From the NCBI GenBank assembly GCA_031555145.1, contig JAVBUR010000048.1, forward strand, positions 1 through 60,420: a stretch of 60,420 bases of DNA. Direction: 5' to 3'. This DNA is from JAJDIA01 sp031555145 (GTDB lineage: Bacteria; Bacteroidota; Bacteroidia; Bacteroidales; Tannerellaceae). The notes under the pieces are model-generated. The model was given only the letters and a program-made list of their open reading frames with translations, made no database searches and had not been told where the DNA came from. Position numbers and translations under genes: made by a program. Below are positions 9,114 to 18,428 of the stretch, piece by piece; positions within the stretch are counted from its first letter, which is position 1; each line of letters opens with the position of its first letter.

Positions 9114-10310
9114 ATGGAAAGAAAATGGATCGCATTCTTATGCCTCGCAGTATCGGTTTCCCTCAGTGCCTCACTCCGCACACAATGGACATATAAGACA
9201 GACGGGCAGGTCATCGGCTCATGCACGCTGTCCGGAGGCACCCTCTTCGTAGGAAGTACCGACGGCTACATGTACGCCCTCGATAAACAATCAGGCACAT
9301 TGCAATGGAAGTTCGACAGCAAGAATGCCATCCGTTCCACTCCGGCTATTAATGGAGAAACCTTGTTCTTCCATACTGTCGCAGGTGATCTGTACGCACT
9401 GGACACCCGTACCGGCAACATACGTTGGCAAACCTCACTGAAAGGGGAGACAATGATCGATGTGTGGGATTACTACCAATCTTCCCCCGTCGTTCACAAC
9501 AACCTCCTGATCATCGGCAGCGGAAACGGCCATGTGTATGCCCTCAACAAAGAAACCGGCAAAGAAGCCTGGTCTTTCCAAACAGAAGGTGTAGTACATG
9601 CCGACCCGTTGGTATACGACAACAAAGTCTATATCGGTAGTTTCGACGGCCACCTATACGCTCTCGACATCACTTCGGGAACCCCTCTGTGGTCGTTCAA
9701 AACCGTAGGCAACCGCTATTTCACCAAAGGGGCTATCCAAAATGGTCCTTCCGTCTTTGAAGGAATGATCCTGTTCGGATCAAGAGACTTCAATCTGTAT
9801 GCAATAGATTCCCAAACCGGAACCGGCCTTTGGAACTGGATGGAACCCGGTAGTTGGGTGAGCGCCACCCCGGTCGTATCGGCAGCAGACAGCCTGTTGT
9901 TTGTCGGCACATCCGACTCTCATGCCTTTTACTGCACAAATGCATGGGACGGCACTATCAAGTGGAAAATCAACCTGAACATGCGCGTATACGGCAAAGC
10001 CGCACTGTATAAAGACTATGTACTGTTCGGTTGCTTCAACGGGACTCTCTACGCCGCAAACAGGCAAACCGGCGAAATAGCCTGGACATTCCACACTGAG
10101 AGCAGCCTGAAAAATCACTCCGTTGTCTACAATGAAGACGGCAGTTTCAATGAAGCACTCTTCACCATCACCAATGAAGAAGAACTGCTGAAATCCGAAA
10201 ATGCCATCCTCAACCTCGGCTCTTTCCTCGCTTCCCCCATAATCGAGAATAACCATGTATATATAGGAAGCACTGATGGCAACGTGTACGCTTTGGTCAT
10301 CGAAGAGTAA
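9114..10310 (+). CDS. PQQ-repeat beta-propeller protein, exported
   Basis: The product has 398 residues: a signal peptide (MERKWIAFLCLAVSVSLSAS) followed by about seven repeats of the type VYIGSFDGHLYALDITSGTPLWSFKT. Such YALD-x-TG-x-x-W repeats build a beta-propeller like that of BamB or the PQQ-like proteins. There is no catalytic PQQ site that I can point to, so a structural or binding role in the envelope is likely. I chose the internal ATG because the longer reading has no signal peptide and runs through low-complexity upstream DNA. It is divergent from the hydrogenase operon. Confidence 0.8.
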   Translation: MERKWIAFLCLAVSVSLSASLRTQWTYKTDGQVIGSCTLSGGTLFVGSTDGYMYALDKQSGTLQWKFDSKNAIRSTPAINGETLFFHTVAGDLYALDTRTGNIRWQTSLKGETMIDVWDYYQSSPVVHNNLLIIGSGNGHVYALNKETGKEAWSFQTEGVVHADPLVYDNKVYIGSFDGHLYALDITSGTPLWSFKTVGNRYFTKGAIQNGPSVFEGMILFGSRDFNLYAIDSQTGTGLWNWMEPGSWVSATPVVSAADSLLFVGTSDSHAFYCTNAWDGTIKWKINLNMRVYGKAALYKDYVLFGCFNGTLYAANRQTGEIAWTFHTESSLKNHSVVYNEDGSFNEALFTITNEEELLKSENAILNLGSFLASPIIENNHVYIGSTDGNVYALVIEE

Positions 10311-10330
10311 GATCAACCGATATGGATAGA

Positions 10331-11131
10331 TTATTCCTCCTCCATATCCCATTCAAGTCCGCCAAGCGACAGACAGCATCCGGTATGCCCAAGGTCGCAT
10401 CCTTGCTCAAATATCTTCTGGGCCTCCTCTTCATCCCCAAGCATCAGGTAATAAGCCCCTAGCTCGGCCATGGCGTCCAATTCACCTAACTCAATAGCTT
10501 TCGTATAATAGGCCACAATATCCTTATTTGGCTCCATCTTCTTACCTTCACCGGAATCTCCCAATAAGAATGCCGTTACTTCAGGCCCTCCCATCATCAT
10601 CGTACCAGCCATAACCATACACGCTTTAGGAAAACCCTCATCACAGAGTTTCTCCATCTCCGCTTGCATAGCAGGGTCCATAGACAGATTCAGGTACGTA
10701 ACCAACGAAGGTCCCTCTCTCCCGGTAAGCACATAATACCGATAAAACTGATTGGCATAATCCGGCCCGCGCTTCTGAGAAGAAGTAACTACCGTATCAT
10801 TCTCCATCTTCCTGAACACCTGGCCTTCCACCCACGTACTGAGCCCCACCAGCGTATGCTCGTCTTTCTTCAGAAAAGTAAAAATACTCTTATCCGGATA
10901 AACAACCACCGTATCTCCCACTTGGAAGAAATCACCTTTAAATTCAAGACCACTATGAATCACAACCTTCCCCGCTCCATCAAAGACAAAGGTATCGTAA
11001 AAGCCCTCCTCTGATGCAGGATCAAGTTGATAAGTTCCCGACAGGGAAACAGCACATTGCTGGGCATAAGCAGACCCGGCACAATAAAAAACCGAAAGGA
11101 TGATAATAATAAAATGTGTTTTCTTGTTCAT
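10331..11131 (-). CDS. Exported protein with Sel1-like repeats
   Basis: This 266-residue protein has a signal peptide (MNKKTHFIIIILSVFYCAGSAYAQ). A beta-rich region at about 25-125 (SLSGTYQLD ... KMENDTVV) may be lipocalin-like. The C-terminal part has alpha-helical Sel1/TPR-type repeats (YYTKAIELGELDAMAELGAYY and a similar one after it). I do not recognise a specific function. It converges on the propeller gene and ends 20 bases from it. The start at MNKKTHF was chosen for the signal peptide and the promoter position. Confidence 0.7.
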   Translation of the reverse strand: MNKKTHFIIIILSVFYCAGSAYAQQCAVSLSGTYQLDPASEEGFYDTFVFDGAGKVVIHSGLEFKGDFFQVGDTVVVYPDKSIFTFLKKDEHTLVGLSTWVEGQVFRKMENDTVVTSSQKRGPDYANQFYRYYVLTGREGPSLVTYLNLSMDPAMQAEMEKLCDEGFPKACMVMAGTMMMGGPEVTAFLLGDSGEGKKMEPNKDIVAYYTKAIELGELDAMAELGAYYLMLGDEEEAQKIFEQGCDLGHTGCCLSLGGLEWDMEEE

Positions 11132-11162
11132 GTGAGGCGTTATTAAGACATATTCGATTGCA

Positions 11163-11170
11163 CAAATATA
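11163..11170 (-). promoter_or_regulatory. -7 element upstream of the Sel1 protein gene
   Basis: A perfect TATATTTG lies on the minus strand, 31 bases upstream of the chosen start. The -33 region is not convincing. Confidence 0.45.
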
Positions 11171-11200
11171 ACACTTTTCACCTGTCCCAGGTTGCATACC

Positions 11201-12577
11201 CTACTCAAACACAATCCTAAACCGCGTCAGCCCATCCGGATACGTCCGCAACGAGAACGTGCAATTGTGTTTCTGAAGCACCTCGCGAATGAATATAAGG
11301 CCAATCCCCTGCCCATTAGGCTTCGTGGAAAAGAAGGGACTGAACAGCTTCGCTTCCGTTTCTTTTTCAATGCCCCTGCCCGTATCAGCTATCTCAAGCG
11401 TTGCAGGATCGTGTGAAGTACGAATATAGATCGTACCGTCGCTCCCAATAGATTCGGCTGCATTCTTGATAATATTGACCATTACCTGCTCGAAGAGAGC
11501 ATTATCGATCGCAACAAAAAGCGGTTCCGTATCGCGTTCCGTCACCAACCGTATCTGCCGGTCGCGACAGATGGTTTCCATAAAACGCTTGGAGAGGGCT
11601 ACCACTTCGTTCAGGTCACGCCGTTCCAATCGAGGCTCGGGGATACGCACCACATCGGCAAAGTTGGTAATAAAGCGGCTCATACCATAGCAACGTTCCA
11701 CCAGCACACGCAATACATCACATACGTCTTCCATATGTTCCATATCGCGGAACGACGCTTCCAGCGTATCCAACGTAGAAGTAATGCCAGCCGTGGTATT
11801 ATTCACCTCATGAGCGATCATGCGGATCACTTTCTCGTAAGCTTTCTTTTCAGCCTTAAACACTTCTTGCGTGAGGGATTCCACCAGATAGAACGAATGA
11901 TGAAAACCCCGGTCGATAAACGACGAATGGGTACATTTGTAGATATTGGCATCGTTCAACCGGATAGTCGGCGACTCATACAATTCAATACCGTTCAGTT
12001 CGGAAGCCAACGGAGTGTCCAATTCACCTAAATCCCTGCCCAATAGTTGCTCTTCCGTCCGCAGGCCAAGGATACGCAGCATCGACGCGTTAGCCGACTG
12101 TACCTTCCCATCCAGATCGAGGATCAACACCCCCATCGGCGAAGCATTGATTAGCAGATCGAGGAAGTGGTTCTGTTCACGCAGCAACAGCCGTTCGTTC
12201 TTCAACTGCTCCATCATCTTGTTGAACACATCCACCACCTTATCGGCTTCGGCCTGTCCCACATACCCGAGGCGCGAACTGAAATCCTGTTCACGCAACA
12301 GCTCCATCCCGTTACCAATGATATAGAGTGGCATCACGATCCGGCGATAAAAAATAATGAGGTAGATCACCGTAAGCAACAACAATCCTTCCACCAGGAA
12401 AAAGAGGCTCTTCGGATCAAAGGTTTGGGGTGGCACCTCGTTATTCGCTTCCGCCGCCGCTTTGTTGGCCGCCTCGATCGCATCTACCGGCAACGCATAC
12501 AGGACATAGTACGTTAATATGCCCAGAATGGTGAGCAACAACGCCGTCAATATCCAGAATGACCACCGCAACCGCAT
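11201..12577 (-). CDS. NtrY-like membrane sensor histidine kinase
   Basis: The 458-residue kinase has two membrane segments (about 7-28 and 58-77) with a short periplasmic loop, a HAMP-like linker, a PAS domain (INASPMGVLILDLDGKV, about 150), a dimerisation region with the phospho-accepting His in RMIAHEVNN, and an ATPase domain with NIIKNAAES, ADTGRGI and GQGIGL. The gene is 10 bases downstream of the sigma-54 regulator gene, so the pair forms one two-component system. The signal is unknown. The nearby TolC gene makes envelope stress or efflux control a reasonable guess. Confidence 0.88.
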   Translation of the reverse strand: MRLRWSFWILTALLLTILGILTYYVLYALPVDAIEAANKAAAEANNEVPPQTFDPKSLFFLVEGLLLLTVIYLIIFYRRIVMPLYIIGNGMELLREQDFSSRLGYVGQAEADKVVDVFNKMMEQLKNERLLLREQNHFLDLLINASPMGVLILDLDGKVQSANASMLRILGLRTEEQLLGRDLGELDTPLASELNGIELYESPTIRLNDANIYKCTHSSFIDRGFHHSFYLVESLTQEVFKAEKKAYEKVIRMIAHEVNNTTAGITSTLDTLEASFRDMEHMEDVCDVLRVLVERCYGMSRFITNFADVVRIPEPRLERRDLNEVVALSKRFMETICRDRQIRLVTERDTEPLFVAIDNALFEQVMVNIIKNAAESIGSDGTIYIRTSHDPATLEIADTGRGIEKETEAKLFSPFFSTKPNGQGIGLIFIREVLQKHNCTFSLRTYPDGLTRFRIVFE

Positions 12578-12587
12578 ACCCTCTTTC

Positions 12588-13958
12588 TTATTTATCTACC
12601 GGAATACCGTACTTTTCCAACCGGCGGTACAATGCCGCCCGGCTGATGCCCAGTGCATTGGCCACATGCGAGAGGTTTCCTTTGTAGGTATCGAGCGCCT
12701 GTACGATCGATTGTTTTTCCAATTCGTCCAGCGAAAGCCCTTCCAACCGCACACCCTGTTTAGCCGGTGTCTCATCCGTGTGCATACTCTGCCGTTTGAA
12801 GTCGGCAGCATCCAGCACTGTCTTAGCTGATACGAGCATCGTGCGTTCTACCAGGTTCTTCAACTCGCGGATATTACCGGGAAAAGACAGTTGTTGCAGG
12901 TAAGCAACGGCATCTGAGGCAAACTCCACCCGCGGCAGTCCGTTCTGCATCGTCTGTTGGTCGGCAAAGTAACGCGCCAATAACGGGATATCCTCCCGCC
13001 GTTCACGCAATGCAGGCAGGTGTATGGTGATCAGGTTGATACGGTAAAACAAATCTTCACGGAACGTCCGGGCGGCTACCATCTCACGCAGGTTACAATT
13101 TGTGGCACTTACCACACGCACATCCACCTTCCGGGGACGACTGTCGCCCAGCACTTCAAACGTCTGGTCTTGCAATACACGCAGGAGCTTCACCTGGCTC
13201 GACAACTCCAGGTCGCCTATCTCGTCAAGGAAGATCGTCCCCTTATTCGCCATCTCAAACCGTCCCGTCCGGTCCATATACGCATCCGTAAACGCCCCTT
13301 TTTTATGACCGAACATCTCGCTCTCGAACAAGCTCTGCGACAACCCGCCAAGGTTAACTTTCACAAACGCCTCCTGACGGCGGGGACTGTTCTCATGGAT
13401 CGCTTCGGCAATCAGTTCCTTGCCTGTTCCGCTCTCACCCGTGATCAGTACGGATGCGTTTGTAGGTGCAATCCGCGACACCGTGCCCAGCACCTCCATC
13501 AATGCTGCACTCTGCCCCACGATCTTGTCAAAATGGAATTTCGTATTGGCCTCGGTACGGTTAAGCGGCCGCTCCTTCTCCTTCTTCTGTTGGCTCAGTT
13601 CGAGCGCCGTTTTTATGGAGTTAAGGAGCATCAGGTTATTCCACGGCTTGGTCACAAAATCAAATGCCCCGGCCTGCATGCCCTGTACCGCCAGCGAGAT
13701 CGAACCCCAGGCTGTCATCAGGATCACCGGCACATCCGGATGGAACACCTTGATCTGCCGGAGCAACTGAATTCCCTCCTCACCCGTCGTCGTCAGCGTA
13801 AAGTTCATATCCAACAGGATCAGTTGCGGTGCAACGGCACGAACCACCACCAGCGCCTCTTGCGGCCCCGGCACGGCTTCCGGCTCATACCCCGCCCTTT
13901 TCAGCAGGAAAGTCAGTGAAGAACGCACCCCGGCGTCGTCATCAACGATTAATATCAT
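12588..13958 (-). CDS. Sigma-54-dependent response regulator (NtrC family)
   Basis: The 456-residue protein has a receiver domain (MILIVDDDAGVRS, phospho-acceptor Asp in LLDMNFT, KPW near 105), an AAA+ domain with Walker A GESGTGKE, GAFTDA and the Walker B region FLDEIGD, and a C-terminal Fis-type helix-turn-helix (LSHVANALGISRAALYRRL). It would activate sigma-54 promoters when phosphorylated by the adjacent kinase. The start MILIVDDD matches the family; the longer reading begins with residues that do not fit. Confidence 0.92.
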   Translation of the reverse strand: MILIVDDDAGVRSSLTFLLKRAGYEPEAVPGPQEALVVVRAVAPQLILLDMNFTLTTTGEEGIQLLRQIKVFHPDVPVILMTAWGSISLAVQGMQAGAFDFVTKPWNNLMLLNSIKTALELSQQKKEKERPLNRTEANTKFHFDKIVGQSAALMEVLGTVSRIAPTNASVLITGESGTGKELIAEAIHENSPRRQEAFVKVNLGGLSQSLFESEMFGHKKGAFTDAYMDRTGRFEMANKGTIFLDEIGDLELSSQVKLLRVLQDQTFEVLGDSRPRKVDVRVVSATNCNLREMVAARTFREDLFYRINLITIHLPALRERREDIPLLARYFADQQTMQNGLPRVEFASDAVAYLQQLSFPGNIRELKNLVERTMLVSAKTVLDAADFKRQSMHTDETPAKQGVRLEGLSLDELEKQSIVQALDTYKGNLSHVANALGISRAALYRRLEKYGIPVDK

Positions 13959-14002
13959 GATAGTGTATCTACTTTTTATACTCTGTTTATATGTGTAACT
14001 CA

Positions 14003-14322
14003 AAGGAGCGTAGCGACGCTTCCCCTCTCGAGAGGGGGCAGGGGGTGTGTGACGAGCGCAGCGAGCGGGGTTTTAATCTGTTTCGCTTAACTTTTGCAAC
14101 CTCCCATTTTTGCAAGGCTGTAGGCCTCAAGCCCATCGGGCTGTCATGTCTGTAGCCGTGGGTGAAACCCACGGTAAAAGGGATAGTGAACGAGTCAGCT
14201 CCGTAGGTGCGTCACCTTACAGCCCTACGGGCTTGAGACACTCAATCTTTAAACCCCGCTCGCTGCGCTCGTCACACACCCCCTGCCCCCTCTCAAGAGG
14301 GGAAGCGTCGCTACGCTCCTCA
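14003..14322. repeat. Inverted-arm repeat element E1 (non-coding core)
   Basis: Left arm 14003-14075 and right arm 14249-14322 are inverted copies. Each arm has an outer part (GGAGCGTAGCGACGC), a mini-hairpin CCCCTC-GAGGGG, a G-rich stretch and GACGAGCGCAGCGAGCGG. The CAG between the two CGAGCG words is the same in both arms of this element. The core holds two further hairpins (GTGGGTGAAACCCAC; GGGCTGTA paired with TACAGCCC). Confidence 0.85.
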
Positions 14323-14382
14323 AGGCTACAACAAGTTGTACAAACGTACGAAATAAATTCATTCTACCACGGCAACAGTTAC

Positions 14383-15867
14383 TCATCTTCTTACAATTTC
14401 TTCGAAATCCGCATCAAGCGTACGGTTATTGAGGAAGTCATAAAGGGTAACACTGCGAATATTATAGTAATAACTCCAATAATGGAATAGTTCCAGAATG
14501 TGCTTCTGCCGCGCATTGTCTTTCGAATTCTGTGCATCATTCAAATCAAGGATATCGATCTTCCCGATCATGAACGTTTCAATAGATGTATGATACCGCC
14601 TCTCGGCCAGTCCATCCACCTCGGTAGCAATATCCAACTGGTTCGCCTGGTTGTTGAATTTCTCCACCAGCAGGAAGATATCCTGATTGAAACTCATCTC
14701 TTCCTGGCGTGTCTTCGAAAGCACCACTTCGCGGTTCGATTCGGCCACTTTCACCTTCCCTTTCCGCTTTCCCCAGTCCACGAGCGGAATACTGACACCA
14801 ACTCTCACTACCTGGTTATCTCCCAGGTTATTATACGCACTGCTCAACACCCGGTCGGTACCCGTATACCCCACCGAAGCAAACAGGTTGATGCTGCGCT
14901 GGTTCCCCTTGGCCGTAGCCACCTCATAGTCTGCTTCCAACTGCCGGCGGCGGATATTCTTCGCAAAGGAATTGTTCTCACGTGCCTTCTCCAACACTGC
15001 CTGGTACTCCATCCGTACGTCGGGTGCCGATTCAGGAACCACAGGTGAAATCACCTCTTGTTCACTCAGCCCCAGAAACGCACGCAATTGGAACATCTGC
15101 GCATTCAGGTTCGACTGTGCATCCGTCAGGCTCGCCTTGGCTTGCAGGGCTGACTGTTGCAGGCGGATCAATTCGCTTTCGGAGATATAACCGATACCGC
15201 GTTTCGCCACAGCAATATCATACAGTTTCGTTGCATTCTCGTAGTTCTGTTCCGCCGTCGCATGGTTGGCCTGCGCCAACAACAGGTTGAAGAAGTGGGT
15301 GATCGTCGACAATGTCACCACCTCGACACTCTCCATATAGGCCGCCTTAGCTTCCTGATAGCGGACCGGCTCAATACGCCGGTGCCATTTCTGATCGTTC
15401 ACCCCGAAGACAGGCTGTGTCAATGTCAGCCCCACCGGAATACTCATAAACTCATTGAAAGCGCCCGTCCCCAACTGCCGGCTGTAATCCAGCGAAGAGA
15501 TCAGCGATATCTTACCTCCCGTCAGGGCGATATTCTGTGTGACCGCCAACTCCCCGCTCAGTCCGAGCGCATTATTACGCACGTACGTGTACGAACCATC
15601 TGATTTCTGGTACTTACTATACTGTCGTTCGTAGGTAGGCAGATACCCGTTGAACGTCATCTCCGGTAACTGGTCCGCCCGGTGCGTCCGGTATTCCCAG
15701 TAAGCCGTCTTCAACTCATTCAGCGCTACCGCCGCATCCACCGACTGCGTCTGTGCCAGCGTAATAGCCTCCTTCAATGTCAGCCGGATCGTATCCGACT
15801 CCCCCTGTGCCCCCACTGTCGATGCAAACCCCACCAACCAAACCAAACATATAGCGATTCTTTTCAT
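14383..15867 (-). CDS. TolC-family outer membrane efflux protein
   Basis: The 494-residue protein has a signal peptide (MKRIAICLVWLVGFASTVGAQ) and the long alpha-helical repeats of the outer membrane efflux family, with SLISSLDYSRQL-type strands and helical stretches such as LQQSALQAKASLTDAQSNLNA. It would form the outer membrane channel of a tripartite exporter; no inner membrane pump or adaptor gene lies in the window. The start at MKRIAIC was preferred over the one seven codons earlier. It lies upstream of the sigma-54 regulator and kinase genes on the same strand, with repeat E1 between them. Confidence 0.88.
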   Translation of the reverse strand: MKRIAICLVWLVGFASTVGAQGESDTIRLTLKEAITLAQTQSVDAAVALNELKTAYWEYRTHRADQLPEMTFNGYLPTYERQYSKYQKSDGSYTYVRNNALGLSGELAVTQNIALTGGKISLISSLDYSRQLGTGAFNEFMSIPVGLTLTQPVFGVNDQKWHRRIEPVRYQEAKAAYMESVEVVTLSTITHFFNLLLAQANHATAEQNYENATKLYDIAVAKRGIGYISESELIRLQQSALQAKASLTDAQSNLNAQMFQLRAFLGLSEQEVISPVVPESAPDVRMEYQAVLEKARENNSFAKNIRRRQLEADYEVATAKGNQRSINLFASVGYTGTDRVLSSAYNNLGDNQVVRVGVSIPLVDWGKRKGKVKVAESNREVVLSKTRQEEMSFNQDIFLLVEKFNNQANQLDIATEVDGLAERRYHTSIETFMIGKIDILDLNDAQNSKDNARQKHILELFHYWSYYYNIRSVTLYDFLNNRTLDADFEEIVRR

Positions 15868-16109
15868 CTTGATATAGCTTTTCCTCATTCAAGGCAAAAC
15901 TTATGCCAAAATCGCAACCAACTGGTTTCAAGCAAAATAACAATCCGCAGAGTGTTCATTTCCGAACACTCTGTTCGCATTCGGCACACTAATCAGAAGG
16001 TGTGCTTGCGCTTCCCCTCTTGAGAGGGGGCAGGGGGTGTGTGACGAGCGAAGCGAGCGGGGTTTAAGGAGATATGTATAGAAGATGCCCCAAATCATCG
16101 AATTTACCT

Positions 16110-16117
16110 TACATTTG
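16110..16117 (+). promoter_or_regulatory. -7 element for the DUF559 gene
   Basis: A perfect TACATTTG lies 24 bases upstream of the ATG, inside the element. No good -33 word is present. Confidence 0.45.
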
Positions 16118-16140
16118 TTGCAACCAACTAAAATCCAATT

Positions 16141-16515
16141 ATGAGCATTTATTATAACCCTCACCTTACCCACCTCGCTTCCCGTTTGCGAACAGAAAGT
16201 ACTCAATCCGAAATACGTTTATGGAAATACCTGAAAGGCAATCAACTGGGTTTTCGCTTTACCCGGCAGAAGCCTATCGGAGTCTATATCGTGGACTTTT
16301 ATTGCAAGGAACTACAGATCGCCATTGAATTGGACGGGCTATCACATCATCATGAAGATGTAATGGACAAAGATGTACAAAAAGAGGACTTCCTCAAGGA
16401 TAAGGGAATAGAGGTATTACGCTTTGAAGATAAACAAGTGAGAGGAGATATTGACAATGTGATGGCGGTAATTATGGATTGTATAGAGAAGAAGACTGGG
16501 AAGATACTATTTTGA
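16141..16515 (+). CDS. DUF559 endonuclease-domain protein (Vsr-like)
   Basis: The 124-residue protein has the DUF559 layout: LWKYLKGNQLGFRFTRQKPIG, then VDFYCKELQIAIELDG, then the GIEVLRFEDKQV end. The IVDF and IELDG acidic residues with the preceding R-Q fit a PD-(D/E)XK nuclease fold related to the Vsr mismatch endonuclease. It is complete for this small family. It stands alone inside the inverted arms of element E2, with about 70 bases from left arm to start and 7 bases from stop to right arm. That placement suggests it acts on, or moves with, the repeats; this is inference. Confidence 0.85.
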   Translation: MSIYYNPHLTHLASRLRTESTQSEIRLWKYLKGNQLGFRFTRQKPIGVYIVDFYCKELQIAIELDGLSHHHEDVMDKDVQKEDFLKDKGIEVLRFEDKQVRGDIDNVMAVIMDCIEKKTGKILF

Positions 16516-16623
16516 GACTCTTCTTAAACCCCGCTCGCTTCGCTCGTCACACACCCCCTGCCCCCTCTCAAGAGGGGAAACGCAAGCACACCTTCTCATA
16601 CTCACAGCGCAACACCTTCGGAT

Positions 16624-18075
16624 TTATACCACCATCAACCCCATCTTCCGCGCCCGCTCAAACATGAACTGCCGGGCGGCTTCGTACTCATTGGGGATGA
16701 GGCCGTCGAGGATGGCGTTCTTGATGGCTTCCTTGAGGACGCCGACAGGCTCCGAAGGCGGCAGGCCGAACGTAGCCATGATCTCCTCGCCGCTGATCGG
16801 CGGCTGGAAGTTGCGTACACGGTCTTTCTCTTCAATGTCGACCATCTTTTCACGCACCAGTTGGAAGTTGCGGAGGAAACGGCGTACCTTCTCCGGGTTC
16901 TTGCTTGTGATATCGGCCTCGCACAGCTTCATCAGGTCGTCGATATCATCCCCGGCATCGAACAAAAGGCGGCGGATAGCCGAATCGGTCACCTCGTCAT
17001 CTGCCAGCGCAATCGGTCGCATGTGCAACGTCACCATCTTCTGCACATACTTCATCTTCTCATTCATCGGCAGTTTCATTCGCCGGAAGATAGCCGGTAT
17101 CATCCGTTCGCCGATAAAGTTATGGTTGTGGAACGTCCACCCCAAGCGGTTGTCCCACTTCTTGGTGGTCGGTTTGGCGATATCGTGCAGCAGGGCGCTC
17201 CACCGCAACCAAAGGTTGTCGCTCGTCCGGCTCAGGTTGTCGAGCACCAGCAGTGTGTGGGCAAAGTTATCCTTGTGGCCGATACCTTCCTTTGTCTCCA
17301 CCCCTTTCAAGGCGCATAGTTCGGGAAAGACCAGCGGCAACAGTCCCGACCGGTCGAGCAGGTAAAAACCGATGGAAGGTTTGTGAGAGAGAACGATCTT
17401 ATTGAGTTCGTCGATGATCCGTTCTTCGGAAACCACCCGCAAACCGTCGGCATTCACTTCCGTCAGCCGCTCCTTGTTGCGGTCGATCGCCTCGAATGTC
17501 TCCGGTTCGATATCGAAACCCAGCTGGGTGGCAAAACGGATTGCCCGCATCATCCGGAGCGGATCGTCGCTGAACGTAATATCCGGGTCGAGCGGCGTGC
17601 GGATCGTCAGGTCTTCCATATCCGCCAGTCCATCGAAGGGATCGACCAACTCGCCGTAGCGGTCTTTATTGAGACAAAGGGCCAGGGCGTTGATCGTAAA
17701 GTCGCGACGGCGCTGGTCGTCTTCGAGCGTACCGTCCTCGACGATCGGTTTGCGGCTACCCCGGTTGTAGGATTCCCGGCGGGCACCAACAAACTCCACT
17801 TCCACGTCGCCTGTCTTCAGTTGCGCTGTGCCGAAGTTCTTAAAAACCGATATCTTGCCGCGTTTCAACCGTCCGGCCACCGCCTGTGCCAGCTCGATAC
17901 CGCTCCCTACGGCCACCACATCGATATCCTTCGATGGCCGCCCCAGGAACAAATCCCGCACATATCCCCCGATCACATACGCCTCTACCCCCAACGCATC
18001 CGCCGCTTCCCCGATCAATGGGAACGGATGCCGGGACAGGTGCTCCTCTATCTCTTTTTGACTTATATAATACAT
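16624..18075 (-). CDS. CCA tRNA nucleotidyltransferase / poly(A) polymerase family, HD domain
   Basis: The 483-residue enzyme has the class II nucleotidyltransferase head: GGYVRDLFLGRPSKDIDVVAVG with both catalytic aspartates, RRDFTINALAL, and DPLRMMRAIRFATQLGF. An HD domain follows (WSALLHDIAKP, about 290). It would add or repair the CCA end of tRNAs. I chose the ATG giving MYYISQKEIEEHL because the longer reading starts inside repeat E3. Repeats E2 and E3 flank the gene on both sides. Confidence 0.9.
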   Translation of the reverse strand: MYYISQKEIEEHLSRHPFPLIGEAADALGVEAYVIGGYVRDLFLGRPSKDIDVVAVGSGIELAQAVAGRLKRGKISVFKNFGTAQLKTGDVEVEFVGARRESYNRGSRKPIVEDGTLEDDQRRRDFTINALALCLNKDRYGELVDPFDGLADMEDLTIRTPLDPDITFSDDPLRMMRAIRFATQLGFDIEPETFEAIDRNKERLTEVNADGLRVVSEERIIDELNKIVLSHKPSIGFYLLDRSGLLPLVFPELCALKGVETKEGIGHKDNFAHTLLVLDNLSRTSDNLWLRWSALLHDIAKPTTKKWDNRLGWTFHNHNFIGERMIPAIFRRMKLPMNEKMKYVQKMVTLHMRPIALADDEVTDSAIRRLLFDAGDDIDDLMKLCEADITSKNPEKVRRFLRNFQLVREKMVDIEEKDRVRNFQPPISGEEIMATFGLPPSEPVGVLKEAIKNAILDGLIPNEYEAARQFMFERARKMGLMVV

Positions 18076-18097
18076 CCAGTTTCTTTTATCTATCCTC

Positions 18098-18354
18098 AGC
18101 CGGTTTACCGGCACTTCCCCTCTTGAGAGGGGGCAGGGGGTGTGTGACGAGCGTAGCGAGCGGGGTTTTATTATATTAATAATCCTTCCCCAAGGCTTTA
18201 GCCCAATTTTTCATTGCCGTCTGCTTTAGCTGACGGTTCATGGATACAAAATAAGAAGGCTGGGCTGAAGCCCGAATACAACCAAACCCCGCTCGCTACG
18301 CTCGTCACACACCCCCTGCCCCCTCTCAAGAGGGGAAACGCCGGTAAACCGGCT
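18098..18354. repeat. Inverted-arm repeat element E3
   Basis: Left arm 18098-18168 and right arm 18284-18354. The outer word is AGCCGGTTTACCGGC in both arms. The triplet between the CGAGCG words is TAG in both. The core carries small hairpins (CGTCTGCTTTAGCTGACGG and GGCTTTAGCC-type words). The element fills most of the divergent gap between the CCA enzyme and lipoprotein genes. Confidence 0.85.
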
Positions 18355-18428
18355 AAAGGAATGCCTGATTTCAGCGCAAAGATACGAAAAACAGCTATCT
18401 TTGCAGGAGAGACAATACAGAAAACAAT

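Larger units (their letters stand above)
15995..16596. repeat. Inverted-arm repeat element E2 enclosing the DUF559 gene
   Basis: Left arm 15995-16068 and right arm 16523-16596 are 74 bases each and differ at only one position that I can find. The outer word is AGAAGGTGTGCTTGCG. The arms belong to the same family as E1 and E3-E7, but here the core is a gene. The stop of that gene is 7 bases from the right arm. Confidence 0.9.

Noticed and set aside
13020..13919. Plus-strand frame of 299 codons
   Set aside because: It is antisense to the sigma-54 regulator and rich in His, Arg and Gln, as expected for a shadow frame.
18076..18114. Longer start for the CCA enzyme
   Set aside because: The extra codons begin inside the right end of repeat E3's left arm and do not resemble the family.
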